From Kushneria sinocarnis (GTDB lineage Bacteria; Pseudomonadota; Gammaproteobacteria; Pseudomonadales; Halomonadaceae): DNA of 64,000 bases. A model generated the notes under the pieces. The model made no database searches. It was given only the letters and a program-made list of their open reading frames with translations, and was not told the origin of the DNA. A program made the translations under genes and the position numbers. Where the stretch lies: positions 310,001-374,000 of the forward strand of contig NZ_RBIN01000001.1 in NCBI RefSeq assembly GCF_003633775.1. Direction: 5' to 3'. Below, piece after piece: positions 34,161 to 42,172 of the stretch (positions are counted from its first letter, which is position 1; every line of letters starts with the position of its first letter).

Positions 34161-35540
34161 ATGGAAGGATGGACCCAGACAATGTCGGCCGGTCCGCTGC
34201 TGGGCATAGCGGCGGCGGCCATTGCAGTACTGCTGGTGATGGTAATCAAATTCAGGGTGCACGCATTCCTGACCCTGATTCTGGTCAGTCTGCTGACGGC
34301 CTTTGCCACCGGCATTCCGGCCGATCAGATCGTCCCCACGATGGTGGACAAGTTCGGTAGCACCCTCGGTTCGGTTGCGCTGCTGGTTGGGCTCGGTGCC
34401 ATGCTCGGCAAGCTGGTCGAATACTCCGGCGGTGCCGGGGTGCTGGCCGATCGCATGATCTCGATCTTCGGTGAAAACCGCGCGCCCTTCGCGCTGGGCA
34501 TCGCCTCGCTGTTCATGGGCTTCCCGATCTTCTTCGATGCCGGCCTGATCGTCATGCTGCCGGTGATCTTCGCGGTCGCCAAGCGGCTGGGCGGGCCCGT
34601 GCTGCTCTATGCCATTCCCGCGGCAGCGGCCTTCTCGGTGATGCACGTCTTCGTGCCGCCCCATCCCGGCCCGGTGACGGCCTCAGAGCTCTATAACGCC
34701 AACCTCGGCCTGCTGCTGCTGGTAGGCATCATCATCGCCTTCCCGATGTGGATGATTGCCGGTTACTTCTGGGGTCGAGTGACCGCGCGCCAGCACCCCT
34801 TCAAGCTCTCCGATGCACTGTTCGGTGAAGTGGACGACAGCGAGGTCAGCAATCCGCCCACGGTCGGCACGGTGCTGGCGATGCTGCTGCTGCCGATGGT
34901 GCTGATCTTCATGAATACCGGGCTCGACTTCCTGCGCTCGCTGGGCATGGTGGACAGCAGCCAGGGCTGGTACCACGTGCTCTCCGCACTGGGCCGGACC
35001 CCCATTGCACTGTTGATCTCGACGCTGGTGGCAATGTGGGTACTGGGCACCCGGCGAGGCGAGAGCGGCAATGCCCTGCAGAAGCTGCTCGATTCCGCGC
35101 TGGGGCCGATCTGCTCGGTGGTACTGATCACCGGCGCCGGCGGCATGTTCGGCGGCGTGCTGCAGGCCTCGGGCATCGGTGATGCGCTCTCCGATTCGCT
35201 CAACGACATCGGCCTGCCGGTCATCGTGGCGGCCTATCTGGTGGCGGCCATCATCCGCCTTGCGCAGGGCTCGGCCACGGTGGCGCTGGTCACGGCCGCG
35301 GGTCTGATGGCGCCGGCGGTTTCCGGGGGCGACTTCTCCTCGCTGCAGGTGGTGGCGATCACCCTGGCGACGGCCGCCGGTTCGGTCTTTGCCGGTCACG
35401 TCAACGACTCCGGCTTCTGGCTGGTGGGGCGGCTGCTGGGGATGGACGTCAAGACCACCCTGCAGACCTGGACCGTACAGCAGGCGATCGAATCGCTGGT
35501 CGGCTTCGTGTTCGCCTGCATCGTTTTCGTGATCTTCTGA
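34161..35540 (+). CDS. GntP-family gluconate/idonate permease (IdnT/GntT-like)
   Basis: 459-residue inner-membrane transporter. Family motifs are GLGAMLGKLVEYSGGAGVLADRM, FMGFPIFFDAGLIVMLPVIFAVAKR and HVFVPPHPGPVTASEL; the C-terminal NDSGFWLVGRLLGMDVKTTLQTWTV is equally characteristic. Upstream in-frame starts are rejected because CCGGAGAG lies before the ATG at 34161. It heads an operon with IdnO and IdnD homologues, so L-idonate or 5-keto-D-gluconate/D-gluconate uptake is expected. Confidence 0.9.
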   Translation: MEGWTQTMSAGPLLGIAAAAIAVLLVMVIKFRVHAFLTLILVSLLTAFATGIPADQIVPTMVDKFGSTLGSVALLVGLGAMLGKLVEYSGGAGVLADRMISIFGENRAPFALGIASLFMGFPIFFDAGLIVMLPVIFAVAKRLGGPVLLYAIPAAAAFSVMHVFVPPHPGPVTASELYNANLGLLLLVGIIIAFPMWMIAGYFWGRVTARQHPFKLSDALFGEVDDSEVSNPPTVGTVLAMLLLPMVLIFMNTGLDFLRSLGMVDSSQGWYHVLSALGRTPIALLISTLVAMWVLGTRRGESGNALQKLLDSALGPICSVVLITGAGGMFGGVLQASGIGDALSDSLNDIGLPVIVAAYLVAAIIRLAQGSATVALVTAAGLMAPAVSGGDFSSLQVVAITLATAAGSVFAGHVNDSGFWLVGRLLGMDVKTTLQTWTVQQAIESLVGFVFACIVFVIF

Positions 35541-35553
35541 GCAGGAGTACGGC

Positions 35554-36324
35554 ATGGCAAACAACCCCTTTGATATCAGTGGCCGGCTGGCGCTGGTGAC
35601 CGGTTCCTCGCGCGGGCTGGGCAATGCCCTGGCGCGCGGGCTGGCCGAGCAGGGCGTGCGCGTCATCCTTCACGGCCGCTCGCGCGATACGGTCGATGCC
35701 GCCGCCCGCGAGATGGCACAGGCCACCGGGGCCGAAGTCAGCGGCGTGACCTTCGATGTCACCGACGCCGATGAGGTCCGCGCGCAGCTGACGGCGCTCA
35801 TCGAAGAGCACGGCGTTCCGGACATCCTGGTCAACAACGCCGGCCTGCAGCGGCGCGCGCCGTTCACCGAGTTCGACCCCGAAGACTGGGATGCGGTACT
35901 GGCGACCAACCTCTCCAGCGCCTTTTATGTGTCGCGGGCCATTACCCCGGCGATGGCCGAGCGCGGCACCGGCAAGGTGGTCAACATCGGGTCGGTGCAG
36001 TCGAAGCTGGCACGCCAGACCATCGCCCCCTACGGCGCCTCCAAGGGCGGTGTGGTGATGCTCACCCAGGGCATGGCGGCCGATCTGGCGCGCCACAACA
36101 TCCAGGTCAACTGCATCTCGCCGGGCTATTTCCGGACCGAGATGAATACGGCACTGTGGCAGGACGACGAGTTCAACGGCTGGATCGAGAAACGCACGCC
36201 GGCGGCACGCTGGGGTGAGGTCGGCGAGCTGGTAGGCACCCTGATCTATCTCTGCTCGGATGCCTCGAGCTTTGTCTCCGGCCAGAACATCTTCGTCGAT
36301 GGCGGCATGACATCCGTGGTGTGA
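35554..36324 (+). CDS. idnO: Gluconate 5-dehydrogenase (5-keto-D-gluconate 5-reductase), SDR family
   Basis: 256-residue cytoplasmic short-chain dehydrogenase. The cofactor motif is TGSSRGLG, then NNAGLQRRAPFTEF, catalytic tyrosine/lysine in PYGASKGGV and the C-terminal KRTPAARWGE ... GQNIFVDGGM. These segments match E. coli IdnO closely, which reduces 5-keto-D-gluconate to D-gluconate with NADPH. ATG 35554 is 13 bp after the permease stop with GCAGGAG upstream. Confidence 0.9.
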   Translation: MANNPFDISGRLALVTGSSRGLGNALARGLAEQGVRVILHGRSRDTVDAAAREMAQATGAEVSGVTFDVTDADEVRAQLTALIEEHGVPDILVNNAGLQRRAPFTEFDPEDWDAVLATNLSSAFYVSRAITPAMAERGTGKVVNIGSVQSKLARQTIAPYGASKGGVVMLTQGMAADLARHNIQVNCISPGYFRTEMNTALWQDDEFNGWIEKRTPAARWGEVGELVGTLIYLCSDASSFVSGQNIFVDGGMTSVV

Positions 36325-36359
36325 GTGCCCCGGCGCTCACCCGAGAGGAGGACGGCAAC

Positions 36360-37385
36360 ATGAAGGCCCTGTTCATTCATGGCAGACAGGATCTGCGGGA
36401 AGCGGACGTCGAAATACCCGAGCCGGGCGAGGGTCAGGTGCGGCTGCGCATGGCCTTTGGCGGCATCTGCGGCTCCGATCTGCACTACTACCACGAAGGC
36501 GCCAATGGCGCCTTCGTGGTGCGCGAGCCCCTGATCCCCGGCCATGAGGTGTCCGGGGTGGTGGATCACGATCCTGCCGGCCGGCTGGCTGCCGGCACCC
36601 CGGTCACCCTGCATCCGGCCACCTTCGGCGACTCGCAGCCGGGCATCGAGACGCAGCCGCACCTCTGGCCCAACGGCGCCTATCTCGGCTCCGCGTCCAC
36701 CTGGCCGCATACCCAGGGCGGCATGAGCGAGTACCTGCTGGTGGATGCCGGCATGATCCGGGTGCTGCCCGAAGGGCTGTCGCTGCAGCGTGCCGCGCTG
36801 GCCGAACCGCTGGCGGTCGGCCTGCACGGCATCAACGTGGCCGGTGGCGTCGAGGGCAAGCGGGTGCTGGTCTGCGGCTCCGGGCCGATCGGGCTGCTGG
36901 CAGCGGCAGCCGCGCTGGCAAAGGGCGCCGCCGAGGTGACGGCCACCGACGTGCTCGAAGGGCCGCTCGAGCGCGCCCGCGCGCTGGGGGTGACGCGCAC
37001 GCTGCAGATCGGCACCGATGAGCTGCCGGCGGAAGCCTTCGATGTGGTGCTGGAGTGCTCCGGCGTGCCGGCCTCGATCGATGGCGCCATTGCCGCGGTG
37101 CGCCGCGCCGGGGTGATCGCCCAGATCGGCATGATGGGGTCGGGCCCGCAACCGGTGTCGCTGGCGGCGCTGATCGCCAAGGAAGCCCAGTTGCGCGGCT
37201 GCTTCCGCTTCAATCAGGAGATCGACGAGGCGATTGCGCTGCTGGCCGCCGATGCGCGTTTCGATCGGGTGATTACCCATGTGCTGCCGGCAACCGATGC
37301 CGAGGCGGCCTTCGCCGCGGCGAAGGATTCGCAGGCTTCCGGCAAGGTGCTGGTCGAGCTCTGGCCGGACCACGACCGGCACTGA
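36360..37385 (+). CDS. idnD: L-idonate 5-dehydrogenase-like zinc alcohol dehydrogenase
   Basis: 341-residue medium-chain dehydrogenase that would oxidise L-idonate to 5-keto-D-gluconate. Catalytic-zinc residues are in GGICGSDLHYYHEG (Cys) and IPGHEVSG (His-Glu); the Rossmann motif is VCGSGPIGLLAAA. The lobe that normally carries four structural-zinc cysteines (about residues 85-120, LHPATFGDSQPGIETQP onwards) has no cysteine at all, unlike E. coli IdnD, so the structural zinc is probably absent. The family assignment rests on CGSDLHYY and neighbours. ATG 36360 follows GAGAGGAGG. Confidence 0.82.
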   Translation: MKALFIHGRQDLREADVEIPEPGEGQVRLRMAFGGICGSDLHYYHEGANGAFVVREPLIPGHEVSGVVDHDPAGRLAAGTPVTLHPATFGDSQPGIETQPHLWPNGAYLGSASTWPHTQGGMSEYLLVDAGMIRVLPEGLSLQRAALAEPLAVGLHGINVAGGVEGKRVLVCGSGPIGLLAAAAALAKGAAEVTATDVLEGPLERARALGVTRTLQIGTDELPAEAFDVVLECSGVPASIDGAIAAVRRAGVIAQIGMMGSGPQPVSLAALIAKEAQLRGCFRFNQEIDEAIALLAADARFDRVITHVLPATDAEAAFAAAKDSQASGKVLVELWPDHDRH

Positions 37386-37405
37386 AACGGTCACGGGAGA
37401 GCGTC

Positions 37406-38368
37406 ATGAAGATCGTGATCACCGATTGCGACCACGCCGATGTCGCCATCGAGCGTGACTGTATCGCGCAGGTCGGGGGGGAGTGCGCGCTGTATCAGGA
37501 CGCCTCGCCGGCCGGCATCATCGCCAATGCCCGCGGCGCCGATGGCCTGCTGGTGCAGTATGGCCGGATCACCGGCGAGGTGCTCGATGCCCTGCCGGAG
37601 GTGCAGGTGATCTCGCGCTACGGCGTGGGCGTTGATACGGTCGATGTGGCGGCAGCCACCGAGCGCGGCGTGGCGGTCTGCAATGTGCCCGATTACGGTA
37701 CCGAGGCCGTTTCCGACCACGCCATCGCGCTGGCCGTGGCGGTGGTGCGCAATACCGCCGGCATGGATCGGCGGATGCGGGCCGGGCAGTCGGCTCTGGC
37801 GGCCTCGGTGCCGGTGTACGGCTTTGCCGGGCGTCGTTTCGGCGTGATCGGCGCCGGTGCCATCGGCAGCGCCACGGCGCGCAAGGCCGCCGGGCTGGGA
37901 TTCGAGGTGGTGGTCTTCGATGCCCGCTTCGAACCCGGCGCGCGGACGCCCGAGGGCTGGCCGGTGGTGAGCCTGGAGACGCTGCTGGTCTCATCCCATG
38001 TAGTCTCGATACATGTGCCGCTCACCGAGCAGACCCGTCACCTGATCGACGCCGATGCGCTGGCGTGCATGCGCTCCGATGCCGTGCTCATCAACACGGC
38101 GCGTGGCGGGGTGGTGGAGACCACCGCGCTGGTGACGGCATTGCAGCAGGGGCGGCTGCTGGGCGCCGGCCTCGATGTACTCGAGGAAGAGCCGCTGCCT
38201 GTCGATCATCCGCTGATGAGCTGCCCGCGGGTGGTGCTGACCCCGCATGCCGGCTTCTATACCGAGGACTCCTATGCCGAGCTCAAGCGGCGCACGGCGC
38301 AGCACGCCCTCGATGTGGTGCAGGGGCGGCGGCCCGGCAATATCCTCAACCCTGAAGTGCTCAAGTGA
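37406..38368 (+). CDS. D-2-hydroxyacid dehydrogenase (CtBP/2-ketogluconate reductase-like)
   Basis: 320-residue NAD(P)-dependent dehydrogenase. Motifs: SRYGVGVDTVDV, NVPDYGTEAVSDHA, Rossmann glycines in GVIGAGAIGSATA, catalytic arginine in NTARGGVVE, catalytic glutamate in LDVLEEEPLP and histidine in TPHAGFYTEDSY. The pattern is that of the CtBP/glyoxylate-hydroxypyruvate reductase branch rather than LdhA. As last gene of the idonate operon it may reduce a 2-keto-sugar acid to feed gluconate. ATG 37406 has CGGGAGAG upstream. Confidence 0.82.
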   Translation: MKIVITDCDHADVAIERDCIAQVGGECALYQDASPAGIIANARGADGLLVQYGRITGEVLDALPEVQVISRYGVGVDTVDVAAATERGVAVCNVPDYGTEAVSDHAIALAVAVVRNTAGMDRRMRAGQSALAASVPVYGFAGRRFGVIGAGAIGSATARKAAGLGFEVVVFDARFEPGARTPEGWPVVSLETLLVSSHVVSIHVPLTEQTRHLIDADALACMRSDAVLINTARGGVVETTALVTALQQGRLLGAGLDVLEEEPLPVDHPLMSCPRVVLTPHAGFYTEDSYAELKRRTAQHALDVVQGRRPGNILNPEVLK

Positions 38369-38436
38369 AGTACTGGTGCGCAGTGCTGGTGCAAAGCATG
38401 GGTGCAAGGTACCCGGGTGAAGTCCCGGAGTCCGCC

Positions 38437-38455
38437 CGGCGGGGCTGAACCGCCG
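38437..38455 (+). terminator. Possible terminator of the idonate/gluconate operon
   Basis: CGGCGG (38437-38442) pairs with CCGCCG (38450-38455) around a 7-base loop and is followed by CTTTC. It lies 69 bp after the last stop. A separate short dyad CCTGTC-AC-GACAGG at 38492-38505 precedes the next gene. Confidence 0.35.
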
Positions 38456-38610
38456 CTTTCGGCTATGCCACTTTCATCCAAATGTCCCTTGCCTGTCACG
38501 ACAGGTACCGATCCGGATTGATAATCTGAACCGGAACTGAACGGATGGCACGCGGTTTGCTTCCCGTTCGGCGCCGACGACACTCAGCCGCCGACGCCAG
38601 GAGGAGCGGC

Positions 38611-39072
38611 ATGATCTCATTGAGCCTGAACCGAATCCTGCCCGGCCTGTTCACTGCCGGTGTCATGGCCCTGTCGGGAGCGGCAGGCGCCGCGACCGGC
38701 AACGATGTATCCCCGTCACTGAGCGTGAAGGATCAGAGCGAGAGCTTCGGCCGGGTGACCCTGCACAACGTCGACATGCCTGCCAACGGCTTCGTGGTCA
38801 TTCACGAAACCCGGCAGGGCGATGGTCATGGCCCCGTGGTAGGCAGCGCCTTCGCCCAGGCAGGCCATCATGCGAAGGTCAGCGTGGCCCTGGATGACAG
38901 CGTGCAGCAGCAGGAACAGCTCACCGCCATGCTGCATCTCGATACCGCCGAACGCTACGAATTCGAACATGGCAGTGATCACCCGCACCTCGATCCGCCG
39001 GTAGAGCGGGAGGGCCACCAGGTCACCCGTAAGTTCACGGTCACCGATATTGTGGGCGACGAGAGCGGCTGA
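38611..39072 (+). CDS. Exported DUF7282-domain protein
   Basis: 153-residue protein with a signal peptide (NRILPGLFTAGVMALSGAAGAA) and one DUF7282-like beta-domain: VTLHNVDMPANGFVVIHE, VVGSAFAQAGHHAKVSVALD, LTAMLHLDTAERYEFEHG and a closing VTRKFTVTDI. The domain is common in archaeal and bacterial surface or periplasmic proteins and has no established function. Several histidines (GDGHGP, GHHAK, SDHPHLD) could bind metal. ATG 38611 is preceded by AGGAGGAG. It is a single gene with its own terminator. Confidence 0.72.
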   Translation: MISLSLNRILPGLFTAGVMALSGAAGAATGNDVSPSLSVKDQSESFGRVTLHNVDMPANGFVVIHETRQGDGHGPVVGSAFAQAGHHAKVSVALDDSVQQQEQLTAMLHLDTAERYEFEHGSDHPHLDPPVEREGHQVTRKFTVTDIVGDESG

Positions 39073-39111
39073 CATCACGAATGATCGGGTTTCATGTTAC
39101 TTTTTCCCTGC

Positions 39112-39136
39112 ACCCCGGGTTCTTCCCGGGGTTTTT
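39112..39136 (+). terminator. Rho-independent terminator after the DUF7282 gene
   Basis: CCCCGGG (39113-39119) pairs with CCCGGGG (39125-39131) and is followed by TTTTT (39132-39136). Confidence 0.85.
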
Positions 39137-39177
39137 CATGCCGGCTTCGGGGTGCGGCAGATGAACCACATTGCTTT

Positions 39178-39203
39178 CATGTAACGCGCCCTGCCGTTAC
39201 ATG
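39178..39203. promoter_or_regulatory. Perfect 9-bp inverted repeat before the AEC transporter gene
   Basis: CATGTAACG (39178-39186) and CGTTACATG (39195-39203) are separated by 8 bp and end 17 bp before the ATG at 39221. The symmetry and position fit a repressor operator; no cognate regulator is adjacent. Confidence 0.5.
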
Positions 39204-39220
39204 CTGCAGGGAGATGCTGC

Positions 39221-40120
39221 ATGGTTGCCGTCTGGGCCATCCTGCCGATTTTCGGTCTGATCGTTCTGGGATACCTGCTGGGCTGGCGTGGCTGGCTGTC
39301 ACCGGAAGGCATGGGTGGGCTGTCGACGATCACCTTTCGACTGTTCATGCCCTGTCTGCTGTTCACCGGGATTGCCCGGGCGCCGCTGGGTGATGCTCTC
39401 TCGCCGGTTTTGATCGCGCTCTACTTCCTGCCCGCACTGCTCATCTTTACCTTCGTCAATACGGTGGTCGACCGCCGCCGCCATCAGGCCACGGCGCTGG
39501 GGCTGGCCGGCAGCTACTCCAACAACGTGCTGGTCGGGCTGCCGCTGGTGGCGGCGCTGTTCGGTGACCGGGGGCTGGTCTATCTCTACGCCATTCTGGC
39601 CGCGCACAGCCTGGTCCTGTTCACCGCCCAGTCGGTGCATGTGGCGCTGGCCGATGCCGAAGGACGTCGCCCCGGGCTCGGCTCGATCCTCGCCACGCTG
39701 AAGAATCCGCTGGTGATGGCGCTGCTGCTCGGCATGGAGGTGAATGCGCTGGGGCTCGGCCTGCCGGAGACGGTCTGGCAGATGCTGGACTGGCTGTCGC
39801 GGGCGGCCCTGCCATGCGCCCTGCTGGTGCTGGGCATCGGCCTGACCCGCTACCGACTGCGTTCCAACCGGCTGGTGTGGAGTGTCTGCGCGCTCAAGCT
39901 GATTGCCTTCCCGCTGCTGGTGGCGCTGGCGACCACCCTGGCGGGGGTCGGGTCGGTCGAGCAGCAGGTGCTGGTGCTGCTGGCAGCGGGTCCGATCGGC
40001 GTCAATGCGCTGGCCTTTGCCACCACCGCCGAGGATCAGCGCACCGTGGGCGGCCTGATCTTTCTGTCCACCCTGCTGGCGGCCCTGACCCTGCCGATCT
40101 GGATGGCCGTGATGGGTTGA
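39221..40120 (+). CDS. AEC (auxin efflux carrier) family transporter
   Basis: 299-residue inner-membrane protein with about ten helices in two halves. The start ILPIFGLIVLGYLLGWRGWL and FRLFMPCLLFTGIAR are typical, the unwound-helix region GSYSNNVLVGLPLV matches the conserved Asn-containing motif, and the second half repeats the pattern with AAGPIGVNALAFA. AEC proteins export or exchange organic acids or amino acids; substrate unknown. ATG 39221 has AGGGAG upstream. It is a single gene. Confidence 0.85.
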   Translation: MVAVWAILPIFGLIVLGYLLGWRGWLSPEGMGGLSTITFRLFMPCLLFTGIARAPLGDALSPVLIALYFLPALLIFTFVNTVVDRRRHQATALGLAGSYSNNVLVGLPLVAALFGDRGLVYLYAILAAHSLVLFTAQSVHVALADAEGRRPGLGSILATLKNPLVMALLLGMEVNALGLGLPETVWQMLDWLSRAALPCALLVLGIGLTRYRLRSNRLVWSVCALKLIAFPLLVALATTLAGVGSVEQQVLVLLAAGPIGVNALAFATTAEDQRTVGGLIFLSTLLAALTLPIWMAVMG

Positions 40121-40186
40121 GTAAGCTTTTTTCATTAAGCAGGACTCACCGTAAGGTATTAGAAAAAAATTTCCTGTTCGGGCTAC

Positions 40187-40214
40187 TAAAGTACGGCTTT
40201 TCCTGGACCGATAG
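40187..40214 (+). promoter_or_regulatory. Sigma-28 (FliA) promoter candidate for chemoreceptor 1
   Basis: TAAAGT begins at 40187 and ACCGATAG lies at 40207-40214, 16 bp after TAAA. The consensus is TAAA-N15-GCCGATAA. It sits 67 bp before the ATG at 40281, in an A/T-rich gap. Confidence 0.6.
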
Positions 40215-40280
40215 TGCAGTCACGCGGTGACTCGAACGGGGCGGTCACGCGCGCTGACAAGTGACCGGGAGAAGGTGGAA

Positions 40281-42005
40281 ATGGGACTACTGCAAAGGAG
40301 TGTCGGCACCCGACTGGTGGTGACGCTGACGTTTCTGGCGGCGTTGCTGCTGCTGGTGGGGGGCATGGGGGTAACGGCGCTGGGCAGGTCGAACGAGGCG
40401 CTGGGCGATGTCTATCGGCGCAATGTGCTGCCGATGGAGGCGATCAGCGAAGTGATGAGCAGCGTGCTCAACCTGCGCGGCCAGCTGCTGACGCCGGCGC
40501 TGATTCGCACCGAGGAGGAGATGACCCGGGCGCGCGACCACCTGGCCGAATATCGCCGCCATTTCGATCACGGCTGGCCGCTCTACATGGCCTCGGTGCC
40601 GGCCAGCGGGCGCGAACGGGAGCTGGCCGAGCGGGTCATGGCAGAGCAGCAGGCCTTTGCGGACAAGCTGAACCGCTACTTCGCCCTGCTGGCGGCCGGT
40701 CGGTTCGATCAGGCGGTAGACTTCAACAACACCACCCTGCGCGACGAGTTCCGGTCGCTGCGGGAAGATCTGAGCACGCTGTCCGGCATCCAGACCGCCT
40801 CGGTACAGACCGCCTATCAGCAGGGTCAGCAGGCCTATCGGCATCAGCGCCTGCTCGTCTCGGCCATCATCATCACGGCGCTGCTGGCGCTGGTGCTGGT
40901 GGGCTGGCGGCTGACCCGCGGCATTCTGCATCCGCTGCGGCGCGCCCAGGGCTTTACCGAAGAGATCGCCCGGGGGCATCTCGATGTCCGTATCGAGCAC
41001 GGCTATCGCGATGAATTCGGCCGGGTGCTCGATGCGCTCGGCGACATGCGCACCCGGCTCGCCGGGATCGTGCGTGAGGCGCGTCTCGGTGCCGAAACCG
41101 TGGGCGCGGCCTCGGCGCAGCTGGCCAGCAGCAACGATGAGCTCTCCCAGCGTACCCAGGAGCAGGCCGCCAGCCTCGAGGAGACCGCCTCCTCGATGGA
41201 GGAAATGACCGCCACGGTACGCCGCAATGCCGACAACGCCGGTCAGGCCGATCAGGCCGCCGGCAGTGCCCGCGATCAGGCCGTGGCCGGCGGCGAAGTG
41301 ATCAGCCAGGCGGTTGGCGCCATGGAGGAGATCAGCGCCTCCAGCCGTCAGATCAGCGAGATCGTGACACTGATCGACGACATCGCCTTCCAGACCAACC
41401 TGCTGGCGCTCAATGCCGCGGTTGAAGCGGCGCGTGCCGGCGAACAGGGGCGCGGCTTTGCCGTGGTGGCCGGTGAGGTACGCACCCTGGCGACCCGCTC
41501 GGCGGAAGCGGCCCGCGAGATCAAGACGCTGGTCGCGACCAGCGTGGAGCGGGTGGAGAAGGGCAGTGCGCTGGTATCACGCTCCGGCGAGACGCTGCGG
41601 GAGATCGTGACCGGGGTGCAGCGCACCACCGGGCTGGTCTCCGAGATCGCCATGGCCGGCCGCGAGCAGTCCGCGGGCATCGAACAGGTCAACATGGCGG
41701 TCTCGCAGATGGACGAGATCACCCAGCGCAACGCCGCCATGGTCGAGGAAGCCTCCAGCGCCAGTCGGCTGCTGCAGGAGCAGGCCGAGACCCTGCTGGA
41801 ACGGCTGGCCTTCTTCCGGCTGGCCGAGCGTACGCCAGCGCCGGCCAGCAGCGCCCGGCAGCTGATGACTACCGCGGCACATCACTCTGCCCGCACTCCG
41901 GCGCCTCATGCCGCCACGCCGACACGCACTGCCGGGGCCGGGCGGTCATCCGGGGCTGCGCGCACGGTAGCGGCTCAGGTCGAGGATGACTGGGAGAGTT
42001 TCTGA
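40281..42005 (+). CDS. Methyl-accepting chemotaxis protein (4HB ligand domain), copy 1
   Basis: 574-residue transmembrane chemoreceptor. TM1 is at about residues 10-34, a periplasmic four-helix-bundle domain of ~155 residues follows ([20 protein letters not shown]), TM2 is near 190-212, HAMP starts at [11 protein letters not shown] and the long cytoplasmic signalling helix hairpin has its tip at [20 protein letters not shown]. The protein ends in EDDWESF, equivalent to the NWETF docking site for CheR/CheB, so it should be methylated with high efficiency. ATG 40281 (AAGGTGG upstream) is preferred over an upstream GTG. Confidence 0.92.
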   Translation: MGLLQRSVGTRLVVTLTFLAALLLLVGGMGVTALGRSNEALGDVYRRNVLPMEAISEVMSSVLNLRGQLLTPALIRTEEEMTRARDHLAEYRRHFDHGWPLYMASVPASGRERELAERVMAEQQAFADKLNRYFALLAAGRFDQAVDFNNTTLRDEFRSLREDLSTLSGIQTASVQTAYQQGQQAYRHQRLLVSAIIITALLALVLVGWRLTRGILHPLRRAQGFTEEIARGHLDVRIEHGYRDEFGRVLDALGDMRTRLAGIVREARLGAETVGAASAQLASSNDELSQRTQEQAASLEETASSMEEMTATVRRNADNAGQADQAAGSARDQAVAGGEVISQAVGAMEEISASSRQISEIVTLIDDIAFQTNLLALNAAVEAARAGEQGRGFAVVAGEVRTLATRSAEAAREIKTLVATSVERVEKGSALVSRSGETLREIVTGVQRTTGLVSEIAMAGREQSAGIEQVNMAVSQMDEITQRNAAMVEEASSASRLLQEQAETLLERLAFFRLAERTPAPASSARQLMTTAAHHSARTPAPHAATPTRTAGAGRSSGAARTVAAQVEDDWESF

Positions 42006-42026
42006 AGTCTCCCGCCATGTGCCTTC

Positions 42027-42050
42027 AGGCCGCCTTCGGGCGGCCTTTTT
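42027..42050 (+). terminator. Rho-independent terminator after chemoreceptor 1
   Basis: AGGCCGCC (42027-42034) and GGCGGCCT (42039-42046) form a perfect stem around a TTCG tetraloop, followed by a T run to 42050. Confidence 0.92.
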
Positions 42051-42077
42051 GTTGACTCTCCAAAAGAGGGGGAAAGC

Positions 42078-42104
42078 TCAAGTCCCTGCGCGCCGGGCCG
42101 TTAA
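42078..42104 (+). promoter_or_regulatory. Sigma-28 (FliA) promoter candidate for chemoreceptor 2
   Basis: TCAAGTCC (42078-42085), an 11-bp spacer and GCCGTTAA (42097-42104). The -10 element differs from GCCGATAA in one base and the spacing is exact. It lies 69 bp before the ATG at 42173. Confidence 0.65.
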
Positions 42105-42172
42105 CTGCCATTGAGCGGGACTCTATCCGGTCGCTGGGACCGGTCGACAATAATCGCAGGGAGAGTGAACCG

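Noticed and set aside
38369-38412. Loose repeats of TGGTGC after the idonate operon
   Set aside because: Three imperfect short copies without constant spacing; no structure worth annotating.
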